Both the position numbers and the translations under genes were made by a program. This document shows, piece after piece, positions 1-7,011 of a stretch of 7,182 nt of DNA; within the stretch, counting starts at the first letter, position 1; each line of letters starts with the position of its first letter. The stretch comes from Thioploca sp. (GTDB lineage Bacteria; Pseudomonadota; Gammaproteobacteria; Beggiatoales; Beggiatoaceae), in the NCBI GenBank assembly GCA_011371325.1, contig DRQV01000137.1, positions 1 through 7,182 on the forward strand, given 5' to 3'. Below the pieces are notes generated by a model. That model was not told where the DNA came from, did not search any database, and saw only the letters and a program-made list of their open reading frames with translations.

Positions 1-1770
1 AAAAATGAAATAATTGGTACAATTTACATAGTATCAGATTTAAAAGTATTTAAAGAACATTTGTTTCGTAGTGGAGTAATTGTTATTATCATTATTTTAG
101 TGTCCTTGTTATTAGCATTTATCTTAGCTTCTAAATTCCAACGTATTATTACTACTCCATTTTATAGTTTATTAACAACTATGCAATTAGTATCACAAAA
201 TAAAGATTATTCATTACGAGTGGATAAAATAGTTGATGATGAATGGGGAAATTTAGTTGATAAATTCAATGACATGTTGACTCATATCGAAACTAATAGT
301 ATTAAACTCAACCAATATCGAGAACATTTGGAAGATATGGTAGAGCAACGTACAGCTGAACTACAACAACGAACTAATGAACTTGCTAAAGCTATGGATC
401 AAGCCATGGCAGCTAATCAAGCTAAAAGTGTATTTTTAGCTAATATAAGCCATGAATTTCGGACTCCATTAAATGGAATTTTAGGTTATGCTCAAATTTT
501 TAAACAAGATAACAGTTTAAATGAACAACAGCAGGATGGAATTGATGTTATCAAACGTAGTGGAGAATATTTATTAACCTTAATCAGTGATATTTTAGAC
601 TTATCTAAAATTGAAGCTGGAAAATTAGAAATTATTCCAACAGTATTTAATTTTAACCAATTTTTATATAGTATTGCAGAATTATTTAAAATGCGAGCTT
701 CGCAAAAAAAAATTAATTTTAACGTAGAATTTGCAGATAATTTACCTACCATTGTTAATGGTGATGAAAAACATTTACGACAAATTTTTATTAATTTATT
801 GAGTAATGCAATTAAATTCACTGAACAAGGTATTGTAACTTTTAAAGTAACTCGTCAGAATGAAATAATTAGTTTACAAGTGACAGATACTGGAATTGGA
901 ATTGATAAAAATGACTTACAAAATATATTTTTACCTTTTCAGCAGTCTGGAGATAGGAATCAAAAAGCTAAAGGCACTGGTTTGGGTTTATCTATAACCA
1001 AAAAACTAATTGATGCAATGGGTGGTAAATTAGAGTTAGATAGTGTTTTAGGACAAGGTTCTAGTTTCCTAGTAACTTTTAAATTACCAATAATATCAGA
1101 TATTTCGCAAGTTATCGTTCAACAACCATTAGCGATTGGTTATAAAAGCCATAAATATCCTTATACTATATTAGTAGTAGATGACAATAAAGAAAATCGG
1201 GAGTTTTTAACTAATATTCTAACTCCTTTAGGTTTTGAAATATTAGAAGCTAACAATGGCAATATATGTATAGAAATAACTCAACAATTACGTCCAGATT
1301 TAATTATTATGGATTTGATGATGCCAGGAATTGATGGACTCGAAACAACCAAACGGATAAGAAAGTTTTGTAAAGATTTGCCTATTATAGCCGCTTCTGC
1401 TAGTGTATTTAAAACTAATAAGCAAAATTGTTTAATCGCAGGTTGTAATGAGTTTATTGAAAAACCAATTGAGAATATTAAATTACTAAACTTATTGAGT
1501 AAATATTTAAAATTACAATGGATTTATCCAAATGAACCAGATGAAGAACAATTCCCGATTTTATCTATTAAACAAGCTACTGAATTATCAAATTTAATTA
1601 TGGTAGGAGATATAGCTGGGATCATAGAACTTGCTAAACAATTAAAGATAATTGATTCAAAATTAGAAAGTTTTATGGACAAAATTATTTATTTAGCTAA
1701 TGATTTTGAACTGGAACAATTACAAGAAATTGCTAAACAATCTTTGGAAATAGCAACTGAGGTTACATAA
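1..1770 (+). CDS. Hybrid sensor histidine kinase, 5'-truncated by the window edge
   Basis: This is an inner-membrane hybrid sensor kinase that autophosphorylates on His and passes phosphate to its own receiver domain. The frame is open from base 1, so 589 residues are visible and the true start lies upstream. The TTG at 61 is internal: the 20 codons before it (ending SDLKVFKEH) read as the end of a CHASE8-like periplasmic sensor. Codon numbers count from base 1. In order: TM helix ~25-44; HAMP ~46-100, with DE at 80-81 and FNDML at 89-93; coiled coil ~100-140; HisKA with SHEFRTPLNG, phospho-His 151; HATPase with N-box Asn265/Asn269, G1 DTGIGI 296-301 and G2 GTGLGLS 325-331; receiver ~390-505 with Asp394/395, phospho-Asp438, Ser466 and Lys488. 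The tail (~505-589) is helical, resembles tails of similar kinases and has no His, so it is not a working Hpt. All catalytic motifs are intact. The ligand and partner regulator are unknown, and no regulator gene follows; gltB converges. Confidence 0.93.
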   Translation, partial: KNEIIGTIYIVSDLKVFKEHLFRSGVIVIIIILVSLLLAFILASKFQRIITTPFYSLLTTMQLVSQNKDYSLRVDKIVDDEWGNLVDKFNDMLTHIETNSIKLNQYREHLEDMVEQRTAELQQRTNELAKAMDQAMAANQAKSVFLANISHEFRTPLNGILGYAQIFKQDNSLNEQQQDGIDVIKRSGEYLLTLISDILDLSKIEAGKLEIIPTVFNFNQFLYSIAELFKMRASQKKINFNVEFADNLPTIVNGDEKHLRQIFINLLSNAIKFTEQGIVTFKVTRQNEIISLQVTDTGIGIDKNDLQNIFLPFQQSGDRNQKAKGTGLGLSITKKLIDAMGGKLELDSVLGQGSSFLVTFKLPIISDISQVIVQQPLAIGYKSHKYPYTILVVDDNKENREFLTNILTPLGFEILEANNGNICIEITQQLRPDLIIMDLMMPGIDGLETTKRIRKFCKDLPIIAASASVFKTNKQNCLIAGCNEFIEKPIENIKLLNLLSKYLKLQWIYPNEPDEEQFPILSIKQATELSNLIMVGDIAGIIELAKQLKIIDSKLESFMDKIIYLANDFELEQLQEIAKQSLEIATEVT

Positions 1771-1866
1771 TCTTAACTACTCATTAAATATAATTCAGAT
1801 AGTTTTAATATAACTTCAATAAGCGTAGAAATTTATCTTTAGCGTTTAAGAATGTTATTTTCTCAG

Positions 1867-1920
1867 AAAAATTAGTAGTCCTGAATAATGTTATTTTAAT
1901 ATATCACTGTTCAGAACTAC
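1867..1920 (-). terminator. Probable intrinsic terminator of gltB
   Basis: Read on the minus strand, the hairpin begins 15 nt after the gltB stop. Its arms are GTAGTTCTGAA (1920-1910) and TTCAGGACTAC (1885-1875). They form 11 pairs including one U-G wobble, with a 24-nt loop, followed by TAA and five T (1871-1867). On the plus strand the wobble becomes a C-A mismatch and the downstream T run is poor, so the structure favours termination of gltB. It might weakly stop kinase transcription too. The long loop and interrupted T tract keep confidence moderate. Confidence 0.5.
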
Positions 1921-1934
1921 CAAAGTTTTAATCT

Positions 1935-4900
1935 TTACCCATCTTCCCGCATTTGAGTCAAAGCTCGCCGATAATCTATTGGCATAACTTTCACAAACTT
2001 AGGTAGATATTCATCCCAATTATCCAAAATTTGTTTGGCTCTACTACTATTCGTATATTGTAAATGTTTGGTAATTATGGTTTTTAATCGCATTTCATCA
2101 TCAGCTAACATGTTCTGCATAGCTACATCTAAAGTGCTTATTTCAGCATCAGTTTTAGTAACAGTTTCCAATTCCACCATAGCCATGTTACAACGTTTAC
2201 TGAAGTCACCAATCTCATCCAATACATAACTAATACCACCACTCATACCAGCCGCAAAATTTCGGCCAGTTGAGCCAATAACGACTACCACTCCGCCAGT
2301 CATATATTCACAACAATGATCACCAACACCTTCAACTATAGCCACTGCTCCAGAATTACGTACTGCAAACCGTTCACCACCAATACCTCGGAAATAACAT
2401 TCACCAGTAATCGCACCATATAATACAGTGTTACCAACGATAATATTTTCTTCGGGAATTATAGGGCATTCTTGCGGTGGATAAATAATAAGTCGTCCTC
2501 CACTTAAACCTTTGCCAACATAGTCATTGGCTTCCCCGGCTAATTCAATGGTTATACCACGAGCCACAAAAGCTCCAAAACTTTGGCCTGCACATCCGGT
2601 TAGATTAATTTTAATCGTATCTTCTGGTAAACCTGCATGACCATAACGTTTGGCAACTTCTCCAGATAGCATTGCTCCACAAGTACGATTATAGTTATAA
2701 ATCGGCAAATTGATTTGAACAGAAGTTTTACTTTTCAATGCTGGTTGAGCTTGTTTGATTAGCTCTTGATCTAAAGCTTTATCCAAACCATGATCTTGAG
2801 TTTCACAGTTATAAGTAGCAACCTCTGGTTCCATTTCTGGATTGTATAAAATTTTAGTAAAATCAAGCCCTTTAGCTTTCCAATGGGTAATAGCCTTTCG
2901 CATATCTAATTTTTCAGAAGCTTTACCAATCATTTCATTGATAGTACGGAAACCTAATTTTGCCATTAATTCTCGAGCTTCCTCAGCTACAAACATGAAG
3001 TAATTTACTATATGTTCAGGTTGGCCAGTAAACATCTTTCTTAATTCAGGGTCTTGAGTAGCAACTCCAACTGGACAGGTATTAAGATGACATTTACGCA
3101 TCATGATACAACCTTCCACAATCAAAGCCACGGTCGCAAAACCAAATTCATCAGCACCTAATAAACTGGCTATCACCACGTCACGTCCAGTCCGAATTCC
3201 GCCATCAGTTTGAACAGCTATTCGACCACGTAATTTATTTAATACCAAAGTTTGATGAGTATCTGCTAAACCAATTTCCCACGGTGAACCAGCATGTTTA
3301 ATCGATGTCACTGGACTAGCTCCAGTACCACCATCGTAACCGGAAATTGTCACATGGTCTGCATGGGCTTTAGATACACCGGCAGCCACAGTTCCCACTC
3401 CAATTTCTGATACTAGTTTAACACTGATCCGAGCTTTAGGATTAACATTTTTTAGATCGTGAATTAACTGAGCTAAATCTTCAATTGAATAAATATCGTG
3501 ATGTGGCGGCGGCGAGATTAAACCAACCCCAGGGGTTGAATAACGCACTTTAGCAATAGTTTTATTAACTTTATGAGCTGGTAATTGACCACCTTCACCT
3601 GGTTTCGCACCTTGAGCCATTTTAATTTGAATATCATCGGCATTAACTAAATATTCAGTAGTTACTCCAAAACGACCAGAAGCTACCTGTTTAATAGCGG
3701 AACGTTTGGAATCACCATTTGGCATTGGAGTGAAACGTTCAACTTCTTCGCCACCTTCACCAGTATTAGATTTACCACCTAAGCGGTTCATTGCAATCGC
3801 TAAAGTAGTATGAGCTTCGTAAGAAATCGAGCCATATGACATTGCACCTGTTGCAAATCGTTTTACAATTTCAGAAGCTGGTTCTACTTCATCTAATGGA
3901 ATCGCTTGGTCAGCAAATTTGAAAGTGAATAATCCTCGCAAATTTAATATCTTTGCATTTTGTTCGTTTATTTGTTTAGCAAATTTATCATATAAGGCAC
4001 GATCATTTTGCCGAGTAGCATGTTGTAATTGAGTAATAGTTTCTGGAGTCCAAGCATGATGTTCGCCTTTTTCTCGATAAGCATACTCACCGCCAACATC
4101 TAATGCATTACGATATAAATGTTTACCTCCAAAAGCAACTCGATGTCGACGAACGGTTTCTTCAGCAACTTGAGCCAAACCAATCCCAGAAATTTTACAT
4201 TGAGTACCAGTAAAATAAGCTGCAATAAAATCATCAGCTAGGCCAACTACATCAAAAATTTGGGCTCCACAATAAGAATGATAGGTGGAAATACCCATTT
4301 TAGACATGACTTTTAAAATGCCCTTACCAACTGCTTGAATATAGTTTTGCTGGGCTTGTTCTAAGCTAAGTTTCGTTGGTAAACTAGCTAAACTGACGGA
4401 TATAGTGTTTAAAGCTAAATATGGGTTGATAGCTTCTGCCCCATAACTGGCTAATAAACAGAAATGTTGTACTTCACGAGCTTCTCCAGTTTCTATTACT
4501 AAACCAGATTCGGTTCGTAAACCTTGCTGAATTAAATGATGATGAACTGCTGAAGTGGCTAATAATGCTGGAATTGCAATATGATCAGCATCAATATCAC
4601 GATCAGATAAAATCAAGATATTATTGCCAGCTAAGACTGCTTGTTCAGCTTTGTCGCATAATTTGCTTAATGCAGTTTCCATGTTAGCAATTGGATCAGC
4701 ATTTACTGCATAACACATGCTTAATGTTTTGGTCTTAAACGCACCATCAGAACGAGTTTCAATCTTCCGAATTTTTTCTAAATCACAATTAGTTAAAATT
4801 GGTTGCTGAACTTCTAATCGTTTGTGTAAATCTTCTTTAAAACCCAATAAATTTGGTCGTGGACCAATAAATGATACCAATGACATAACCAATTCCTCTC

Positions 4901-6494
4901 TAATTGGATCAATTGGAGGATTGGTAACTTGAGCAAAATTTTGCTTAAAATAATCATACAACATTCTAGGACGGTTGGACAATACTGCTAATGAAGTATC
5001 AACTCCCATTGATCCAATTGGGTCTTGGCCAGTAGTCACCATTGGTATTAAAAATATTTTTAGGTCTTCTTTAGTATAACCAAAAGCCTGTTGCCATTTC
5101 AACAAGGTAGCCTCATCTGGTGGCATTGCTGTTACTTCATTTGGTAATTTTTCTAATACAATTTTAGTTTCATTCAGCCAATATTGATAAGGAACTCGAT
5201 TAATAAGTACATTTTTTATTTCTTCGTCTTCAATAATCCGACCCTGTTCAGTATCAATCAAGAACATTTTACCAGGTTGTAAGCGCCATTTTTTAATAAT
5301 CTTTTCTTGTGGAATGGTCAATACGCCCATTTCTGACCCCATTACCACCATATCATCATTGGTGATCAAATAACGAGCTGGTCGTAAACCGTTCCGATCT
5401 AAAGTAGCTCCAATCTGTATGCCATCTGTAAATGCAACTGCTGCTGGCCCATCCCAAGGCTCCATAATTGCTGCATTATACTCATAAAAAGCTCGTCGTT
5501 TAGAATCCATCAATGGATTTTTAGTCCAAGCTTCTGGAATTAATAACATCATAGCTTCTGCCAATGAATAACCACCAGCAACTAATAATTCTAACGCATT
5601 ATCAAAACAAGCAGAATCAGATTGTCCTTCGTCAATCAATGGCCAAATTTTATTTAAATCTTCACCTAATATTTCCGAAGACATTGCATGTCGACGAGCT
5701 GCCATCCAATTTACATTGCCACGTAATGTGTTAATTTCACCATTATGGCAAATCATACGGAAAGGTTGAGCTAAATCCCAAGTTGGGAATGTGTTGGTGG
5801 AAAAACGTTGATGGACTAGAGCTAGTGCTGTAACCATGCGTTCATCTTGTAAATCTAAATAATAATCCCCAACTTGGCCAGCCAATAACATACCTTTGTA
5901 TAGTAAGGTACGTGATGATAGAGATGGAATGTAAAAATGTGCTTTATCTAACTTTAATTTTTGTTCAACCGAATGTTCTATAATCTTACGAATTATAAAC
6001 AATTTACGTTCAAAACTATCTTGATTAATACAATTATTTTTTATAAATATTTGACGGATTGTTGGTTCAACGGCTTTGACATCTTCGCCTAATCCTTCAT
6101 TATTGGTAGGTACATCTCGCCAACCAATTACTTCTTGACCTTCTTTTATGACTATCTTAGCGATTATTTCTTCACAAGCAGCACGGTTCTCTGCTTCTTG
6201 TGGTAAAAATACCATGCCAATACCATATTCATTCACTGGTGGCAAAGTAAATTCACATTCTGCCCGAACAAAACCATCTGGAATTTGAATAAGAACTCCA
6301 GCACCGTCACCAGCTAAAGGATCAGCTCCTACAGCTCCTCTATGGGTCAAGTTTTTTAAAATTTCTAAACCTTGTTCGATGATTGCGTGGTTTTTATGAC
6401 CTTTAATATGAACAATGAAACCAACACCACAAGCATCATGTTCATTTTGTGGATTGTATAGTCCTTGTTTTTGTGGCAATGCACTGTGATTCAA
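1935..6494 (-). CDS. gltB: Glutamate synthase large (alpha) subunit, NAD(P)H-type
   Basis: This cytoplasmic enzyme hydrolyses glutamine and transfers the ammonia to 2-oxoglutarate, yielding two glutamates (GS-GOGAT nitrogen assimilation). It has 1519 residues, a full family length. Cys22, in NEHDACGVGF, is the N-terminal nucleophile after a 21-residue propeptide, giving a mature chain of ~1498. Domains: glutaminase ~22-430 (R230 in RFSTNTFP, N251-G252 in HNGEIN); central domain ~470-750; FMN/synthase domain ~815-1190 (GAMSYGS with M885, KMAQGAKPGEGG, GYDGGTGASP); 3Fe-4S ligands Cys1129, Cys1135 and Cys1140; GXGXG beta-helix ~1260-1450. Between GEGGEEVERF (F921) and NGDSKRSAIKQ there are only four residues, so the ~27-residue loop of ferredoxin-dependent enzymes is missing. 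This points to a GltB that partners a GltD flavoprotein. Neither side of the gene carries gltD, which is odd. The TTG start at 6494 is supported by a GAGGA Shine-Dalgarno; no in-frame ATG lies between the upstream stop (6567-6569) and the TTG, and the first internal Met (~75) would remove Cys22. Confidence 0.97.
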   Translation of the reverse strand: MNHSALPQKQGLYNPQNEHDACGVGFIVHIKGHKNHAIIEQGLEILKNLTHRGAVGADPLAGDGAGVLIQIPDGFVRAECEFTLPPVNEYGIGMVFLPQEAENRAACEEIIAKIVIKEGQEVIGWRDVPTNNEGLGEDVKAVEPTIRQIFIKNNCINQDSFERKLFIIRKIIEHSVEQKLKLDKAHFYIPSLSSRTLLYKGMLLAGQVGDYYLDLQDERMVTALALVHQRFSTNTFPTWDLAQPFRMICHNGEINTLRGNVNWMAARRHAMSSEILGEDLNKIWPLIDEGQSDSACFDNALELLVAGGYSLAEAMMLLIPEAWTKNPLMDSKRRAFYEYNAAIMEPWDGPAAVAFTDGIQIGATLDRNGLRPARYLITNDDMVVMGSEMGVLTIPQEKIIKKWRLQPGKMFLIDTEQGRIIEDEEIKNVLINRVPYQYWLNETKIVLEKLPNEVTAMPPDEATLLKWQQAFGYTKEDLKIFLIPMVTTGQDPIGSMGVDTSLAVLSNRPRMLYDYFKQNFAQVTNPPIDPIREELVMSLVSFIGPRPNLLGFKEDLHKRLEVQQPILTNCDLEKIRKIETRSDGAFKTKTLSMCYAVNADPIANMETALSKLCDKAEQAVLAGNNILILSDRDIDADHIAIPALLATSAVHHHLIQQGLRTESGLVIETGEAREVQHFCLLASYGAEAINPYLALNTISVSLASLPTKLSLEQAQQNYIQAVGKGILKVMSKMGISTYHSYCGAQIFDVVGLADDFIAAYFTGTQCKISGIGLAQVAEETVRRHRVAFGGKHLYRNALDVGGEYAYREKGEHHAWTPETITQLQHATRQNDRALYDKFAKQINEQNAKILNLRGLFTFKFADQAIPLDEVEPASEIVKRFATGAMSYGSISYEAHTTLAIAMNRLGGKSNTGEGGEEVERFTPMPNGDSKRSAIKQVASGRFGVTTEYLVNADDIQIKMAQGAKPGEGGQLPAHKVNKTIAKVRYSTPGVGLISPPPHHDIYSIEDLAQLIHDLKNVNPKARISVKLVSEIGVGTVAAGVSKAHADHVTISGYDGGTGASPVTSIKHAGSPWEIGLADTHQTLVLNKLRGRIAVQTDGGIRTGRDVVIASLLGADEFGFATVALIVEGCIMMRKCHLNTCPVGVATQDPELRKMFTGQPEHIVNYFMFVAEEARELMAKLGFRTINEMIGKASEKLDMRKAITHWKAKGLDFTKILYNPEMEPEVATYNCETQDHGLDKALDQELIKQAQPALKSKTSVQINLPIYNYNRTCGAMLSGEVAKRYGHAGLPEDTIKINLTGCAGQSFGAFVARGITIELAGEANDYVGKGLSGGRLIIYPPQECPIIPEENIIVGNTVLYGAITGECYFRGIGGERFAVRNSGAVAIVEGVGDHCCEYMTGGVVVVIGSTGRNFAAGMSGGISYVLDEIGDFSKRCNMAMVELETVTKTDAEISTLDVAMQNMLADDEMRLKTIITKHLQYTNSSRAKQILDNWDEYLPKFVKVMPIDYRRALTQMREDG

Positions 6495-6501
6495 TATGAA
6501 T

Positions 6502-6506
6502 TCCTC
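6502..6506 (-). promoter_or_regulatory. gltB Shine-Dalgarno deciding a TTG start
   Basis: Minus-strand GAGGA at 6506-6502 lies 7 nt before the TTG at 6494-6492, which is ideal spacing. The non-ATG start keeps the usual short propeptide ahead of Cys22. Confidence 0.8.
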
Positions 6507-6520
6507 GGTGTTTAAATGGG

Positions 6521-6538
6521 ATTGTATTTTAACACAAT
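6521..6538. promoter_or_regulatory. Inverted repeat ATTGT-N8-ACAAT over the gltB -10 (possible operator)
   Basis: The half-sites at 6521-6525 and 6534-6538 are perfect inverted repeats separated by 8 bp. They enclose the candidate -10 hexamer of gltB (6531-6526). A dimeric repressor bound here would block that promoter. The repeat is only 5 bp per arm in AT-rich DNA, so chance is a real alternative, and no regulator can be named. Confidence 0.25.
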
Positions 6539-6554
6539 ATTCAACATTTATTAA
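6526..6554 (-). promoter_or_regulatory. Candidate gltB promoter, extended -10
   Basis: On the minus strand there is TTAATA (6554-6549, 4 of 6 to TTGACA), a 17-bp spacer and TAAAAT (6531-6526, 5 of 6 to TATAAT). The -10 is preceded by TGT, giving an extended -10 TGN motif. The predicted start near 6519 gives a leader of about 25 nt containing the Shine-Dalgarno. AT-rich sequence gives many such matches, so this is a candidate only. Confidence 0.4.
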
Positions 6555-6650
6555 AACTATGCTAGTTTAGACTTTTTATTAAACATTTATTAAGTTGCAG
6601 ATCAATTATATTCTACATAAATTTTAAAAACCATTTATTAAGTTTATTAA
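6547..6650. repeat. Five TTTATTAA octamers upstream of gltB
   Basis: Exact TTTATTAA copies start at 6547, 6575, 6586, 6634 and 6643. Those at 6547, 6586 and 6634 extend to CATTTATTAA (6545, 6584 and 6632). The second and third are 11 bp apart, about one helical turn, and the leftmost overlaps the candidate gltB -35. They could be binding sites for a regulator or architectural protein. They could also reflect local AT-rich composition. Confidence 0.4.
6578..6605 (-). promoter_or_regulatory. Weak alternative gltB promoter
   Basis: On the minus strand, TTGATC (6605-6600, 4 of 6), a 16-bp spacer and TTTAAT (6583-6578, 5 of 6) would start transcription near 6571 with a ~75-nt leader. It is listed as a second possibility; it lacks an extended -10 and is less favoured. 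Confidence 0.2.
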
Positions 6651-6738
6651 ATTCTTTAAGTTTAATATGCTGGATATTTCTGGGAAAGGGAGTTTAGTTA
6701 AAACTAGGGATATATAAGATCAGAATTATGAGGGGATT

Positions 6739-6789
6739 AAAAAACGACTGAAGAATCAGTACAATATTGCTATATACTGAACTTCAGTC
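6739..6789 (-). terminator. Intrinsic terminator of the tRNA-Arg unit
   Basis: On the minus strand, GACTGAAG (6789-6782) pairs with CTTCAGTC (6753-6746). Inside a small asymmetric internal loop, TCAGTA (6780-6775) pairs with TACTGA (6761-6756) around a 13-nt loop. One G and then six T (6744-6739) follow. It starts 27 nt after the tRNA 3' end and separates the tRNA transcript from gltB. There is no T tract on the plus strand, so it works in one direction. Confidence 0.8.
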
Positions 6790-6815
6790 AACGACACAAC
6801 ACAAGGAGAAATCAT

Positions 6816-6890
6816 CGCCCTGAAGAGGAATTGAACCTCTGGCCTTCCCCTTAGGAGGGGGACGCTCTAGTCCAACTGAGCTATCAGGGC
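6816..6890 (-). tRNA. tRNA-Arg, anticodon CCU
   Basis: The minus strand folds as a complete 75-nt cloverleaf. Acceptor stem is GCCCTGA/TCAGGGC (7 perfect pairs); D stem GCTC/GAGC with a 10-nt loop containing GG; anticodon stem TCCCC/GGGGA with loop CTCCTAA, so the anticodon is CCT (6855-6853), which reads AGG; variable loop AGGCC; T stem AGAGG/CCTCT with loop TTCAATT. The discriminator is G (6816). The next bases are ATG, so CCA is not encoded and must be added by tRNA nucleotidyltransferase. It has its own promoter and terminator and appears monocistronic. Confidence 0.97.
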
Positions 6891-6896
6891 AGTGTG

Positions 6897-6964
6897 GTGG
6901 GATCAATGGGGGTTATTTTGGTATTTATAAACCCCGTACCCTTCCAATTAAGTAACAATCCCAC
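6897..6964 (-). other. Structured 5' leader of the tRNA-Arg transcript
   Basis: Between the promoter and the mature tRNA 5' end, GTGGGAT (6964-6958) can pair perfectly with ATCCCAC (6903-6897). Inside, GGGGTT (6935-6930) pairs with AACCCC (6914-6909) around a 15-nt loop. The leader is visibly richer in G and C than the surrounding intergenic DNA. A role in tRNA processing or isolating the tRNA fold is an inference. Although it has 7 end pairs and 68 nt, it has no D, anticodon or T arm, so it is not a second tRNA. Confidence 0.4.
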
Positions 6965-6983
6965 TCGACCATTTTATGAGTTT

Positions 6984-7011
6984 ATTATACACTAATAAAA
7001 AAATATGTCTA
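6984..7011 (-). promoter_or_regulatory. Sigma70-type promoter of tRNA-Arg
   Basis: On the minus strand, TAGACA (7011-7006, 5 of 6 to TTGACA), a 16-bp spacer and a perfect TATAAT (6989-6984). The predicted start is near 6977, giving a leader of roughly 87 nt before the tRNA at 6890. It is the strongest promoter match in the window. Confidence 0.75.

Noticed and set aside
492..821. A 109-codon open frame on the minus strand
   Set aside because: It lies wholly antisense to the HisKA/HATPase coding sequence, has no family resemblance and follows the kinase codon pattern.
2035..2229. A 64-codon open frame on the plus strand
   Set aside because: It is antisense to the gltB 3' end, has no recognisable domain and is overlapped by a certain gene.
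6803..6816. AAGGAG on the plus strand as a ribosome binding site
   Set aside because: No start codon lies at a suitable distance and the following sequence is the antisense of the tRNA.
6739..6890. tRNA-Arg as an occupied integration site for a mobile element
   Set aside because: No duplicated tRNA 3' end, integrase or other foreign gene is seen; the tRNA is followed directly by its terminator and gltB.
6897..6964. A second, degenerate tRNA upstream of tRNA-Arg
   Set aside because: Only the 7-bp end stem fits; no T arm, D arm or anticodon arm can be drawn on either strand.
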